The notes beneath the pieces are model-generated. The model did not search any database. It saw only the letters and a program-made list of their open reading frames with translations, and was not told the origin of the DNA. This document shows, piece after piece, positions 1 through 10,554 of a stretch of DNA of 64,000 nucleotides (position 1 is the first letter of the stretch; every line of letters begins with the position of its first letter). The translations under genes and the position numbers were made by a program. Source of the DNA: Paulinella micropora (taxonomy: Eukaryota > Cercozoa > Imbricatea > Euglyphida > Paulinellidae); the NCBI GenBank assembly GCA_019918135.1, contig WBZZ01000003.1, forward strand, positions 19,880 through 83,879, given 5' to 3'.

Positions 1-410
1 CTATCTGTCTATGTACTTATCTGTCTATCTATCTGTCTATCTCGTCTCTATCTGTCTATCTACTCATCTATTTATTCATCTATCTATCCCCTATCTATCT
101 GTCTGTCTGTCTGTCTATCTATCTGTCTGTCTATCTATCCGTCTCTATCTGTCTGTCTATCTGTCTGTTTATCTATTTGTCTGTCTATCTACTTATTTAT
201 CTATCGGTCTGTCTGTCTATCTACTTATTTATCTATCAGTTTGTCTATCCATTTGTCTGTCTATCTACTCATCCATCTATCTATCTGTTATTCTATATGT
301 CTGTCTATCTGTCTACTCATCTATTTATCTGTCTATCTGTCTACTTATCTGTTCATCCGTCCATCGGTCTGTCTATCTACTCATCTGTTTATCTGTCTGT
401 CTATCTCAGT
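1..410. repeat. Tetranucleotide microsatellite (CTGT/CTAT)n
   Basis: About 410 bases of imperfect CTGT and CTAT tetramers run from the window edge. All three forward frames stay open and read as Y/L/S/C repeats, an artefact of the repeat and not a protein. Such long mixed tetramer tracts are typical of eukaryotic intergenic DNA. The tract begins before the window. Confidence 0.95.
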
Positions 411-1718
411 AGTAGGAGGAGGAATAGTAGTGGTGGTCAACAGTAGTAGGACAACAAGTCCGAGTGGTGGCCGCGGGCGTGACCGCGGGCGTGGATCAGA
501 CTCCGGCTCGGGGGGTAAGCTTCTTTCTGTTATGCCTCCGGCTCAGTATAACTTACTTGTCGTCGGGCTAAGTCATGTAATCATTATGTGGCGCGCAGGT
601 ACAGCGGACGGGGGCGCTGGCGGCCGTGGGCAGCAGCTGAAGCGGCCCCGTCGCGTGTAGATTCACTCTTGCCAATGTTGAGTGACGGGCTTACTCCTGT
701 TTGCAGAGGGTGGAGTGTAAAGGCAGCGCAGAGGACAGAAAAAAGAGGCCACCCCTCGTTGTTATCAAAGGGGGTTTACACCTAAAAGCAGGTGATTTCT
801 AGCTACAGAATACTGGTTCCGGCCCGCAGAAAAAAGATTAAAGTCTCGGGAGCAGTAGAAGGACAACAGGAAACAGGAGGCAAGTAATAGTAGCAAAAGG
901 GCTAATACCAGTAGCAATAGCAGTGCTAGTTAGTAGTAGCAGGGCAAATAAGAGTAACAACATGCTGGCTCAGACTATGGCTATCAGATCCAAGTGCTAA
1001 GTGCGCCTCCATTAATAATAGCCATGATAATAAAACTGCTTGTATAATATTCACGGTAATTGCAGTAGTCGTGGTTTGTCGTAGCAGGAGCAGGGGAAGG
1101 GAGCAGTACTACTAATAATAGTAGTAGCCTTCCCTCTGTACCTAGGCCGGACCAAGGGGAGGCCTGCCGGTAAGTTTTGCGCAACCCTCTCCCTTCCTGT
1201 CGGTGAGCTCTCGCGCCCCGCTGCACACCAGCCGCTAACACCTGAACATTGAGTGCCAGGCCCGGGGTCGGTCAGGGTTTGCCAGGCATCATACAGTCCG
1301 GAGAGTGTAGGAAAAGTGTCGCCTGTGTCCCGGCAGCAAGCCTGCAACGCCTGCGATAGACACGACCCCTCCACCGGCGCGCGCTCTCAAAAGCATCCAG
1401 ATCCGGCCGCTCCTTCACCCAAGCCAGCGCCGCTCCCGGCGGCTGTGGGAGAGCAATGAGGGGGGGGGACGGTGTGGGGGGGGAGGGAAGGGAAGGGGTG
1501 GGCGGTGCGGGGAGAGATGGAAGGGGACAGGAGGGGAGTGTGCGCGCCAGGGAGGGAGGGCGGTGGAGAGGGCACGGTTGGCGTGGGGAAGAAGCCGCCG
1601 CGCCGACCACACCCCAGAAGAATAAAAAGCCCCGTGCGGCTAGACCAGACGCAGAGCGAGCGCTGGGAAGGAGCAACCCCCGCTCTTCGGCCCTGCCGTT
1701 AGTTCGGTCAGCCAACAC
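411..1718. other. Non-coding, triplet-rich stretch
   Basis: No convincing gene is visible. From 411 to about 1120 there are many AGT/GTA triplet clusters; from about 1440 there is a purine-rich, G-run-rich leader to the gene at 1719. An ATTAAA motif occurs near 836 and an AATAAA-like motif near 1621. Base composition moves from AT-rich microsatellite to the GC-rich gene block across this stretch. Confidence 0.6.
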
Positions 1719-3101
1719 ATGAACCACGCGGACTCGGGCAGGTTCGTGGAGCCGGCGGGGCGCGGCGAGCAGTCCCTGGGCCGCGGCCTGCAAAGGGGCC
1801 TGGAGATCGAAGGACGCGTCGAGGCGGGGCGGAGCCTCATCAACCAATATCACGGCCAGGAATACACCCCCTCGCAGTTCCTGCAACAGCACCTGCAGGC
1901 GGTGGCTCCCCACAAGCGGCAGCGCCTAGACCTGTCGGGCTGGTTCGAGGGCGATACGCGCCTGCGCCGCGGGTTCCGCGTGCACCGGCCCAACTACGAG
2001 GGGACGACGGGGGCGCTGGAGCGCATCCAGCGCCCGCCCCTCAGCACAGGTTCCTTTGTCGCACGCAACGATCCCAAGTACAGGCGCGACAACGTGCTGT
2101 TGGACCTACCGATTGACGGCAGCGACTATGGCCAGGCCAACGACCCCGAGCAAGTCCGTGCCGTGGTTACCCAGCGCGCCGTCGTCTTTTCCCGGCTGCA
2201 GGCCCTGCCCTACTACTGGAGCCGCGCCGTGCCCACCCAGAGCGACCGGCCACAGCAGGAACGCGAGGTACTGGCCAACCTGTTTCTGGTGAACTGGGAG
2301 CTGCGCCATTTCCCGCTGACCAAGTATGCCGGCAGCCGCGAGGGCCTGCTGGACAGGCGCGTGGCGGCGCCGCCGCGCCCGGGCCACGAGGAGGAGGCCT
2401 TGTGCTTATCACTCGAGGAGCAGCTGCACCCGCGCGCGGCGGCGCGCATACTCACGGCGTACAGCGTCGAGGGCGTGCTGGACCAGGTCCGCAACAATGA
2501 GAACAGCCTGGTGTCGTACCACTCGCTCATGAACGCCAGCGTGCTGCAGCGCGGCCCCGTGTACTACACGGGCACCGATTCGGGGCTCATCAACATTTGG
2601 GCCCTGCGCCCACCGGCCCCGGACGGCCGCGGGCGCCAGCAGCTGGGCGGTAGCATCCTGTGCAGGCGGGACCTGCCGACGGGCCACGAGTGCGCGCCAG
2701 AGCCCGGCCGGCACTTGTGGCTCGTGCTGGAGGTAGCAGATTACCAGTACCTGCTCACAGACGGCGCGACCCGCCACCGGGGCTACCCGGTGTGGCGCTT
2801 CCGGCCGCACGTGACGTTGACGGACCAGCCCCTGCCCAGCGGCGAATGCACCGGGACGTACCGCGACCCCGTGAGCGGCCGCAGGTTTGATTGGCACGGG
2901 GCGGCCGTGTATGTGGGGCAGGTGATTGCCGACAACGACCACCGCAACTACAGCACGCAGCTGCCGCGCATGCTCCAGAAGCTCGAGGCCCTGGTGTGTG
3001 GCTCCGGCCGGGCCGCCGACACCGACCTGCCGCCCACGGACCTGCGCGAGCTCCCCACCCTCTCGCACGTGCACGTCAACACCCAGATCTTTCTGTACTG
3101 A
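1719..3101 (+). CDS. Unknown 460-residue protein
   Basis: Not recognised. The start at 1719 is the first ATG after a long leader, and the gene stops 445 bases before the next gene. The product is soluble-looking, with no signal peptide or membrane segment, is rich in Arg, Leu and Tyr, and has a mostly globular composition. The N-terminal 40 residues are Gly/Arg-rich. The C-terminal third has a run of short beta-like segments (HVTLTDQPL, AAVYVGQVI, VHVNTQIFLY). It lies directly upstream of, and on the same strand as, the mucin-like glycoprotein gene, so a virion or surface-assembly role is possible; that is inference from position only. A structural protein is one alternative, a regulatory protein another. 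Confidence 0.75.
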   Translation: MNHADSGRFVEPAGRGEQSLGRGLQRGLEIEGRVEAGRSLINQYHGQEYTPSQFLQQHLQAVAPHKRQRLDLSGWFEGDTRLRRGFRVHRPNYEGTTGALERIQRPPLSTGSFVARNDPKYRRDNVLLDLPIDGSDYGQANDPEQVRAVVTQRAVVFSRLQALPYYWSRAVPTQSDRPQQEREVLANLFLVNWELRHFPLTKYAGSREGLLDRRVAAPPRPGHEEEALCLSLEEQLHPRAAARILTAYSVEGVLDQVRNNENSLVSYHSLMNASVLQRGPVYYTGTDSGLINIWALRPPAPDGRGRQQLGGSILCRRDLPTGHECAPEPGRHLWLVLEVADYQYLLTDGATRHRGYPVWRFRPHVTLTDQPLPSGECTGTYRDPVSGRRFDWHGAAVYVGQVIADNDHRNYSTQLPRMLQKLEALVCGSGRAADTDLPPTDLRELPTLSHVHVNTQIFLY

Positions 3102-3383
3102 ACCAGCGGCCGGCCCGCCGTAGCGGTCCCTCCCCGGGCAGACCGGGTGTCGTGTGCCAGGCTGCGGCAGGGCCGTAGAAAAGCGGACGACTGTCTTGTT
3201 AAAGAAGAAAGCCCCAGCTCCACCTGACAGAAGACTAGGTCTTTTTCTGCTTCGTCCCTAGCGTCGTCAGTGCGCTCTTGCCGGCCTAAACCGGTGCCTG
3301 GCCCCCCTCCTGGCCCCCTCTCGGCCCCCCCCCCCCCCGCCGGCCAGAGAGAGCGACAGGGCGCTCCACTCCGCCTGCCAGGG

Positions 3384-3395
3384 GATATAATTTCT
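3384..3395 (+). promoter_or_regulatory. TATA-like motif before the glycoprotein gene
   Basis: An AT-rich motif (GATATAATTT) stands out in a strongly GC-rich flank about 155 bases upstream of the chosen ATG at 3546, and no gene lies between. It may be a core promoter element. This rests on composition and position only. Confidence 0.35.
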
Positions 3396-3545
3396 CCCTC
3401 CCCTTAGGTCGGTGCCTTGCGCTCGCTTCCCTTGGCCCCCCCCCTCCCCGCCCGTGGGCCCCCCTGGCGTGGCCCGCGCGCGGAGCCCCTACCTCAAACC
3501 CACCGGTTGCTAGCAAGTTGGTGTGTAGCTAAAAGGCCACCCGCC

Positions 3546-3864
3546 ATGTTCTCGTCCGGCCCCAATAAGCAAGGAGCAAGAATGCTCTTCCTGCCGTGCC
3601 TGGGCTTGCTCCTGGCGTGGGCGGCAGGCCTACAGCCGGTCAGGCCGATAGCGGGCGGCCGGGCGGGCCGCTTTCTGTTGCAAGCCGCTGGCGCCGGCAC
3701 GCTAGCTAACGGGCTGGACGTGAGTAACCAGGCTCTGAGCCCCGGGGGGGGAACAAGCAATAACGACAACCTCAACACTAACAACAACAGTAGCAACAAC
3801 GGCAACAACAATAACAGTAATAACCACGGCAACAACGGTAACAACGGCAACAACAATAACAGTA

Positions 3865-3899
<35 letters not shown>

Positions 3900-6800
3900 A
3901 ATAACAGTAGCAACAACGGCAACAACAATAATAACAACGGCAACAAAAATAACAGTAGCAACAACGGCAACAACAATAATAACAACGGCAACAACAATAC
4001 ACCAAGCGCCAGCCAGAGCGCCAGCCAGAGCGCCACGCCGAGTGTGACCTCCAGCAACAGCCGGAGCGCCACGCTGAGTGTGACCTCCAGCACCAGCCAG
4101 AGCGCCACGCCGAGTGTGACCTCCAGCACCAGCCAGAGCGCCACGCCGAGTGTGACCTCCAGCAACAGCCGGAGCGCCACGCTGAGTGTGACCTCCAGCA
4201 CCAGCCAGAGCGCCACGCCGAGTGTGACCTCCAGCAACAGCCGGAGCGCCACGCTGAGTGTGACCTCCAGCACCAGCCAGAGCGCCACGCCGAGTGTGAC
4301 CTCCAGCAACAGCCGGAGCGCCACGCTGAGTGTGACCTCCAGCACCAGCCAGAGCGCCACGCCGAGTGTGACCTCCAGCACCAGCCAGAGCGCCACGCCA
4401 AGTGTTACCTCCAGCACCAGCCAGAGCGCCACGCCGAGTGTTACCTCCAGCACCAGCCGGAGCGCTACGCCAAGTGTTACCTCCAGCACCAGCCAGAGCG
4501 CCACGCCGAGTGTGACCTCCAGCACCAGCCGGAGCGCCACGCCGACTGCCACGCCGAGTGTCAGCCAGAGCGCCACGCCGAGTGTGACCTCCAGCACCAG
4601 CCAGAGCGCCACGCCGAGTGTGACCTCCAGCACCAGCCAGAGCGCCACGCCGAGTGTTACCTCCAGCACCAGCCAGAGCGCCACGCTGAGTGTTACCTCC
4701 AGCACCAGCCAGAGCGCCACGCCGAGTGTGACCTCCAGCAACAGCCGGAGCGCCACGCTGAGTGTTACCTCCAGCACCAGCCAGAGCGCCACGCCGACTG
4801 CCACGCCGAGTGTCAGCCAGAGCGCCACGCCGAGTGTGACCTCCAGCACCAGCCGGAGCGCCACGCCGACTGCCACGCCGAGTGTCAGCCAGAGCGCCAC
4901 GCCGAGTGTGACCTCCAGCACCAGCCAGAGCGCCACGCCGACCGCCACGCCGAGTGCCAGCCAGAGCGCCACGCCGAGTGTTACCTCCAGCACCAGCCAG
5001 AGCGCCACCCCCAGCTCTACGCCGAGTGCCAGCCAGAGCGCCACGCCGAGTGCCAGCCAGAGCGCCACGCCGAGTGTTACCTCCAGCACCAGCCAGAGCG
5101 CCACGCCGAGTGTGACCTCCAGCAACAGCCGGAGCGCCACGCTGAGTGTTACCTCCAGCACCAGCCAGAGCGCCACGCCGACTGCCACGCCGAGTGTCAG
5201 CCAGAGCGCCACGCCGAGTGTGACCTCCAGCACCAGCCGGAGCGCCACGCCGACTGCCACGCCGAGTGTCAGCCAGAGCGCCACGCCGAGTGTGACCTCC
5301 AGCACCAGCCAGAGCGCCACGCCGACCGCCACGCCGAGTGCCAGCCAGAGCGCCACGCCGAGTGTTACCTCCAGCACCAGCCAGAGCGCCACGCCGACCG
5401 CCACGCCGAGTGCCAGCCAGAGCGCCACGCCGAGTGTTACCTCCAGCACCAGCCAGAGCGCCACGCCGACCGCCACGCCGAGTGCCAGCCAGAGCGCCAC
5501 GCCGAGTGTTACCTCCAGCACCAGCCAGAGCGCCACCCCCAGCTCTACGCCGAGTGCCAGCCAGAGCGCCACGCCGAGCGTTACCTCTAGCACTAGCCAG
5601 AGTGCCAGCCAGAGTGCCACACGAAGTGCAACCCCGAGCTCCACACTGAGCCTCAGCCAGAGCGCCACCCGAAGTGCCACACCAAGCGTTACCTCCAGTA
5701 CCAGCCGGAGTGCCACCCGAAGTGCCACCCGAAGTGCGACCCCAAGCACTACACTGAGCATCAGCCGGAGTGCCACCCGAAGTGCCACCCGAAGTGCCAC
5801 ACCAAGCGTTACCTCCAGTACCAGCCGGAGCGCCAGCCAGAGTGCCACCCGAAGTGCGACCCCAAGCTCTACACCGAGCATCAGCCAGAGCGCCACCCGA
5901 AGCGCCACGCCGAGCGTTACCTCCAGTACCAGCCAGAGCATCAGCGAGAGCGCTACGCCCAGTGCTACTCCAAGCGCCACCCCTAGCAACACCCCGAGCG
6001 TCAGCCAGAGCGCCACCCCTAGCAACACCCCGAGTGTCACGCCCAGTGCTACTCCAAGCTCCACCCCGACTGCGACACCGAGCGCCAGCCAGAGCGCCAC
6101 CCCGAGCGTCACCCCGAGCGCCACGCCGACTGCCACGCCGAGCCACTGGGGCCTCCGGCCCTTTGTCGACACCAGCCTGTCGGGGTTGGGCACTACCCGG
6201 AACACCGCCTCCGGCCTGTCCGAGCCAGTCGCCCGAGTGGCCGTCAGGGTACCCGCCGTGCTGGCGTGGGAGACCGAGCTCCCGGCCGACGGTTCCCTGT
6301 CCTGGAGCCAAGAGGAAAGGTCGCTGCAACACACAGAGAGTGACTGCCCGTCGGCCGGCGTGCTGGGCTCCCCGGGCCTGCCGTCCCAGCAAGTCGTGGC
6401 GGGGCCGCAGGAGGCTTCGCTACTAGCACTCGACTTCCTGTACGCCACCGTGTGCAACTTCCACCGAGTGCGTACCGGCACCACCGACGACTTCTATGGC
6501 TGGCTAACGGTCAGGCGCCACCGCGCGGTGGACTGGCTAGGGCTGGGCCAACAACAGAGCGTCACCACGCCGCTGGGTTTCTGTATTTCCCTGCGCAACT
6601 CCTTCGCGCTGCCCGCCGGCCTCCTGGCCGAAGCCAACTGTACGCCCGCCCAGGGCTTCGGCTGTCCGGCACCCACCGCGCAGTTGCTGACCGTGCTGGT
6701 GCAGCCCGCCCGGCCGGAGGGGCGCCGGGCCCTGCAGCAAGCGCCGTCCTACCGGCTGCAGCTGGAATTCCTGCGGCCCGCGCCCCCGCCGAACACGGCG

Positions 6801-7433
6801 CTGTGGGCCGGGCGGGAGCGGGCGGAGGTCTTCCCCGTCGGCCCCGGCCCTGCCGTCCTGGCCCGCGCCGCCTGGACCCTGCCCTGCCCCTCCCTGAACA
6901 CTGCCAACACCAAGGGCTGGCTCGAGGACGTACGCGTACGGCACCTGACCGAGTGTGTGGGGCTCAACGTCTATGTGGGGTGCTGGCAGCAATCAGAAGT
7001 CCTGTGGCTAGAAACCTTCACCTTCCGCGTCAACGTGACCGAGGCGTGCGGAGGCGGGGTAGCCGGCGCCGAGCCGCCCACCCCGCCCCCCCCGGCGGGG
7101 CTCCAGCCCCTGCCGGCCAGCACACGGGGGCCGGCCGGGGCCCAAGCGGGGCCGGCCGCGCCCGCCACAGCCCGTCACCGGCACGCGCTTGGCCTGTTCC
7201 TGGCCGCCGGCGTGGCAGCCGGCCTGGGGCTGGGGGCCTGCCTTCTTCTCCTTCGCGCCCGCCTCCTCCGCGGGCTCTTGCCCTCCTCCCTTCCCTCGCC
7301 GTCCCCTCCCAGGCGCGGGGCCCCTCGCCCCCCCTCCCCCCTCCCGCCGCCCTCCCCGCGTTCCCTTACTGTAGCCACCGACGCCGCCCAGTGCGAGAGG
7401 GAGGTGCCGGGCCCGCCCGAGCCCCATAACTAA
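3546..7433 (+). CDS. Mucin-like type I membrane glycoprotein
   Basis: A protein of about 1295 residues. Start: ATG at 3546 in a good context (GCCATGT); an alternative ATG at 3582 would put the hydrophobic signal (LFLPCLGLLLAWAAG) at the very N-terminus. After the signal come an Asn-rich tract (about residues 75-155), then some 710 residues of Ser/Thr-rich 12-residue repeats (SATPSVTSSTSQ and variants such as SATPTATPSVSQ), an ectodomain of about 330 residues with several Cys and N-glycosylation sequons, a Pro-rich stalk, and one membrane helix (LGLFLAAGVAAGLGLGACLL) before a Pro/Ser/Arg-rich cytoplasmic tail. The layout is that of a heavily O-glycosylated surface stalk. The stop lies 16 bases before the next ATG. 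The function of the ectodomain is unknown; a viral attachment or envelope protein, or a host cell-surface mucin, are both possible. Confidence 0.85.
3770..4000. repeat. AAC/AAT-rich tract encoding poly-Asn
   Basis: About 230 bases of AAC, AAT, GGC and AGT codons give Asn runs broken by Gly and Ser. The tract lies inside the glycoprotein gene between the signal peptide and the Ser/Thr repeats. Codon choice is nearly pure AAC, suggesting expansion by replication slippage. Confidence 0.9.
4005..6145. repeat. 36-bp coding tandem repeat (Ser/Thr mucin domain)
   Basis: About 2.1 kb of a 36-bp unit encoding SATPSVTSSTSQ, with alternating versions (SNSR ends, SATPTATPSVSQ, SATPSSTPSASQ, SATRSATPS). 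Larger blocks are themselves repeated: the order of variants near 4740-4990 recurs near 5100-5350. This points to repeated unequal exchange. Both strands are open because the unit lacks stops in most frames. Confidence 0.95.
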
Positions 7434-7449
7434 GCAAACACCGGCAGCT

Positions 7450-8787
7450 ATGGAGGCGCACAAGCATTCGACACAGCTAAAGAGGTGCAATGTGTGCTGT
7501 CTGCTGAAGTCAAAACCGCGCGAGCCAGCAGACGGAGCGGAGGACAGGGGAGTGGCAGTGGAGGGGACTGTGCTCTTTCCTCAGTTCGTGCGAAAATTCC
7601 TGGTGCGCTCAGCACCAGAGCCCGACAAAAACGACCAGGCCCTGACCATAGTCGTGGGAGCCGGCGGAGGGCATGACTACATGTCAGCGTTGGTGCGCGC
7701 GGCTATCGGGTCACTGCAGTCGGGAGGGCGGTGGGTAACGTTGACGGCGGGCTACACCCCCGAGGCTTACCTGCAGAAACTCACGGCAAAAAGCAGTAAC
7801 CTGCAGCAGAAAGGACTCGCGCGCGGATGCCTAAGCACGCAGAAGGCAATGGAGTGGTGGCGCGCGGTGGCACGGCCGGCGGGGGATCACGGCTGCTTCC
7901 AAGTGGAACCCTGGAACGAAGCTGCCATGCAGAAACTGGTCCGAGAGAAATTCCCGGCCATGATGCCCAAAGGAACGGAGAACAATGTCTCCCAGCTGCT
8001 TCACACCGCCGCCTTCGCGGACGGCGCCCTCGTACAAGAGCCGATTGCGACCTACCAGGCCCGAGAAGAATTCAAGAAAATGGGGCTAGAGCCCGTAGAG
8101 GCTTGGTTGTTCCCCTCTGCAACGGGGACACAGAGCCGGCGGGATCTCAGCCGCATGCAGGAGTGCCTGTGTAATTTCCTCTCGTCGCAGTGCCGGCCAT
8201 CCGAGAAGCTCACGGTCATTGTGCTGAACGTGGGGGGTGATATCTTGACCCCGCACAGCCAAAAGCGCGACGCCTGCGTTCTGCGCGCGCTGGAGAAAAT
8301 CTACACCAGCAAGCGTGTGCAGGGTTTTACCGAACTCAGACTGGAGGTTTTCGGGCCGGGCTGCGACGCGCACGCCACTTTCCTAGGGGCCAAGCAGGAG
8401 GTAGCTGCTTTCACCGCACCTACAGAAGTACGGGCCACAGAGGACCCTAAGCTGGCTGAAGCTTTTGGCGTAGGCCTGCTGCAGCTGGACCTAGCCTGGG
8501 CCAGCCTCGTGCCCGGACGGGCGAACGACTGCTTCACGGAGGCCATACGAATGAAGCACCAAATGGAGGCTGCGGGGGCAGAAGCCTCTAATTTGCTGCT
8601 AACGTACCTGAAGTCCTACCATACAGGGGCTCGGGAAGGGAACAACCAAGCCAAGACGCAACTGGAGGTCTCCGGATATCCAGATGATTGCAGGGACTTC
8701 CTGCTGCGGCTCAGCAACTGCTTCGTCTTTTCCTACAACGCAGCCAAAGGGCAGAACCGACAGGGCGCGAGCTCAATGAGTTTGTAG
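7450..8787 (+). CDS. DUF1152-like protein
   Basis: A protein of 445 residues starting at ATG 7450, 16 bases after the previous stop, so probably co-expressed with it or separately capped. A Gly-rich loop (VVGAGGGHDYMSAL, about residues 65-78) and a second motif (VLNVGGDILTP followed by RDACVLRAL, about residues 255-280) match the pattern of the DUF1152 family, whose members carry GAGGGGD near the N-terminus and a DVGGD motif mid-protein. The biochemical role of that family is unknown. The N-terminus has a Cys pair (CNVCC) that could bind metal. No membrane segment or signal is visible. The assignment is by eye; a Rossmann-type nucleotide-binding protein of another family is the main alternative. 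Confidence 0.8.
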   Translation: MEAHKHSTQLKRCNVCCLLKSKPREPADGAEDRGVAVEGTVLFPQFVRKFLVRSAPEPDKNDQALTIVVGAGGGHDYMSALVRAAIGSLQSGGRWVTLTAGYTPEAYLQKLTAKSSNLQQKGLARGCLSTQKAMEWWRAVARPAGDHGCFQVEPWNEAAMQKLVREKFPAMMPKGTENNVSQLLHTAAFADGALVQEPIATYQAREEFKKMGLEPVEAWLFPSATGTQSRRDLSRMQECLCNFLSSQCRPSEKLTVIVLNVGGDILTPHSQKRDACVLRALEKIYTSKRVQGFTELRLEVFGPGCDAHATFLGAKQEVAAFTAPTEVRATEDPKLAEAFGVGLLQLDLAWASLVPGRANDCFTEAIRMKHQMEAAGAEASNLLLTYLKSYHTGAREGNNQAKTQLEVSGYPDDCRDFLLRLSNCFVFSYNAAKGQNRQGASSMSL

Positions 8788-9133
8788 CCCCCCCCCCACC
8801 CCGCGGCGCACCTGGCTCCGCGGGACGACCAGACCGAGCGCCGCCAGAGGCCCCTCCTCCTTCCCTGCCCCTTCCAGGTTAGCAGAACGCCCGTCATTAA
8901 AAAGCACGTGAGGCCTGCCCTTCCCGTTAAGAAGCCCCCCCCCCTCTCTGCCTGTGCCCACCCCCGCCGCCTGCCGGCCCACGGACCAAGGGGCAGCGGG
9001 GTGCCGGGGGAGGGAGCGCCAACGGTCCCTCCCAGCCGCGGCCGGCGCGCCGAACGGCCCCCCCCCCCGCGGGGGCGCAGGCCGCGCCCCCTCTCCCTCG
9101 GAGGGGGGGTGTCTGCCTAGCCCACAAGGCCGG
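8788..9133. other. Intergenic, C- and G-run-rich
   Basis: No gene is visible. It holds the 3' flank of the DUF1152-like gene with an ATTAAA motif at 8896, then long C and G homopolymer runs and GGC-rich DNA leading to the nuclease gene. Confidence 0.6.
8896..8901 (+). terminator. ATTAAA polyadenylation-type signal
   Basis: ATTAAA sits 109 bases past the stop at 8787, an AT-rich spot in GC-rich DNA. The same motif follows many genes in this window. Confidence 0.5.
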
Positions 9134-10264
9134 ATGACGCAGCCCGCGCCCGAGGTGAGTGCTGCCCCCGCGCCCGCCGACCGCCTGTCGAGCTTCCTGG
9201 CCCGGCACGGCGATGACTGTGACATCCTGTCCCGGCTGTACCCCCAGCCCAGCGACGGCGGCGCCGCCTTCGACGCCGGCCCGCACACGTACCAGCTGCG
9301 GGCGCCGGACGGCGGGTGGGTGCTGCTGCCCGACAGCGTGACGGGGGTGGTCCACTCCTTTTTCCCGCCCTTTGAGAGCAAGCGCGTAGCCGCCGAGGTG
9401 GCGGCCAGGCGCGGCGTAGCGGCAGACGAACTGGAACTTGAGTGGCAGAGGCTGGGGGCCGAGGCGTGCGAGCTTGGCACCAGACTGCACGCGTACATCG
9501 AGGCGTTCTACAACGACGTGCAGCCGTGCGTGCCGGAGCTAGCCCCCCGCGCGCTGGGCCCCGAGTACGTCCAGTTCCATGATTTCCACGCCCGGGAGGT
9601 GCTGCCGCGCGGGTGGCTGCCCTGGCGCACGGAACTGGTCCTGTTCTCGCCCAGGTACCTCCTGGCCGGCTCCTGCGACATGCTGTTCAGGTGCCCGCGG
9701 TCGGGCGCGCTCGTCATCGTGGACTGGAAACGCTGCAAGGCCCTGCGCCGGCGCGGCTTCGGCAAGCGCACGGGCCTGGGGCCGTGCGCCGAGCTACAGG
9801 ACTGTAACTACTCGCATTACAGCCTGCAGCTGAACCTCTACCGCGTGCTGGCCGAGCGACAGCTCCAGCTGCCGGTGCAGGGCCTGTACCTCGCCATCTT
9901 TCACCCGAACCAGAGCCGCTACCAGCTGGTGCAGGTGCCCGACCTCAAACCACTCGCGCTGCGCTGCCTGGCGCTCCGGCGCCACAACCTGGGGCGGCGG
10001 TACGCGGCCGAGGTGGACGGGCTGCTAGCTGCCGACGGCGAGCAGACTACAGAGCGCGAGCAGCGCCTGGCGCTGGCCTGCCAACGCCTGTCTCTGCTCG
10101 CGCAGCAGCAGTGCCCCCCCGCCCGGGACCGGGACCAATGGCCGGGGCTGCGCCAGGCGCTGCTCGCCCGCACCTGCCTGCCAGCCAGGCCGGGGGCCCT
10201 GCCCGTGCCCGCCCAGCTAGGCGTGGGGCGGCCGCACCCCGAGGAGGATGGAGGGGGCAGCTAG
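9134..10264 (+). CDS. PD-(D/E)XK-type nuclease
   Basis: A protein of about 376 residues; the ATG at 9134 is the first in frame after a GC-rich leader. The nuclease signature is clear: a core Asp in GSCDMLF (about residue 183), then VIVDWKRC (about 194-201) giving the D-x-K catalytic pair after a beta strand, and a downstream helix with QLNLYRVL (about 230-237) matching the QxxxY motif of the Cas4/RecB-like branch. An upstream Glu-rich helix (ELGTRLHAYIEAFYN) fits the motif I region. Family members are DNA exonucleases or recombination and packaging nucleases; large DNA viruses often encode one. Here it is followed by a convergent RS-rich gene. Probably a nuclear or virus-factory enzyme. Confidence in the fold is good; the exact substrate is unknown. 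Confidence 0.82.
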   Translation: MTQPAPEVSAAPAPADRLSSFLARHGDDCDILSRLYPQPSDGGAAFDAGPHTYQLRAPDGGWVLLPDSVTGVVHSFFPPFESKRVAAEVAARRGVAADELELEWQRLGAEACELGTRLHAYIEAFYNDVQPCVPELAPRALGPEYVQFHDFHAREVLPRGWLPWRTELVLFSPRYLLAGSCDMLFRCPRSGALVIVDWKRCKALRRRGFGKRTGLGPCAELQDCNYSHYSLQLNLYRVLAERQLQLPVQGLYLAIFHPNQSRYQLVQVPDLKPLALRCLALRRHNLGRRYAAEVDGLLAADGEQTTEREQRLALACQRLSLLAQQQCPPARDRDQWPGLRQALLARTCLPARPGALPVPAQLGVGRPHPEEDGGGS

Positions 10265-10554
10265 GCGTGGGGGGCTAGCCGCTGGCTCCGGTGGGGGGGA
10301 AGCAGGTGGGGAGGGACCCGGTGTGTGCGCCGGCAGCGCCCGGGTGGAAATCGCGTACGCTTAAACTTAAATTTTTTTAATGAGCTTGCAGTAGGACCAG
10401 CAACCCCCCCAGGCGGGGCAGGCCGGCCGAAAGAGAGAGAGAGAGCCAGGGAGGGGTGTAGTTGGACCCCAGACGGGGGCAGGCCGGCCGAGAGAGAAAG
10501 AGAGAGCACGCGAGGGTAGCAAGGGGCGCCGCCCCGTCCTGGCTCGGGTCTTGA
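10265..10554. other. Convergent intergenic with short direct repeat
   Basis: It lies between two converging genes. It contains an AT-rich island (about 10360-10385, poly-T then TAATGAG) and two copies of a segment beginning GGCAGGCCGGCCGA followed by GA-rich DNA (about 10415-10447 and 10480-10512). An ATTAAA lies at 10554-10559 on the + strand, past the nuclease gene. No gene is seen. Confidence 0.6.

Noticed and set aside
11-660. Small open frames in the microsatellite
   Set aside because: All frames are open because the CTGT/CTAT repeat lacks stops; the composition is purely repetitive.
1719-3101. Herpes-like triplex or capsid protein
   Set aside because: Size and position would fit, but no motif could be matched by eye, so no function is assigned.
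3494-6484. Open minus-strand frame of about 1000 codons opposite the mucin repeats
   Set aside because: It consists of Leu/Val/Gly repeats that are the antisense of the 36-bp unit; there is no unique domain, and the opposite strand has a signal peptide, ectodomain and membrane helix.
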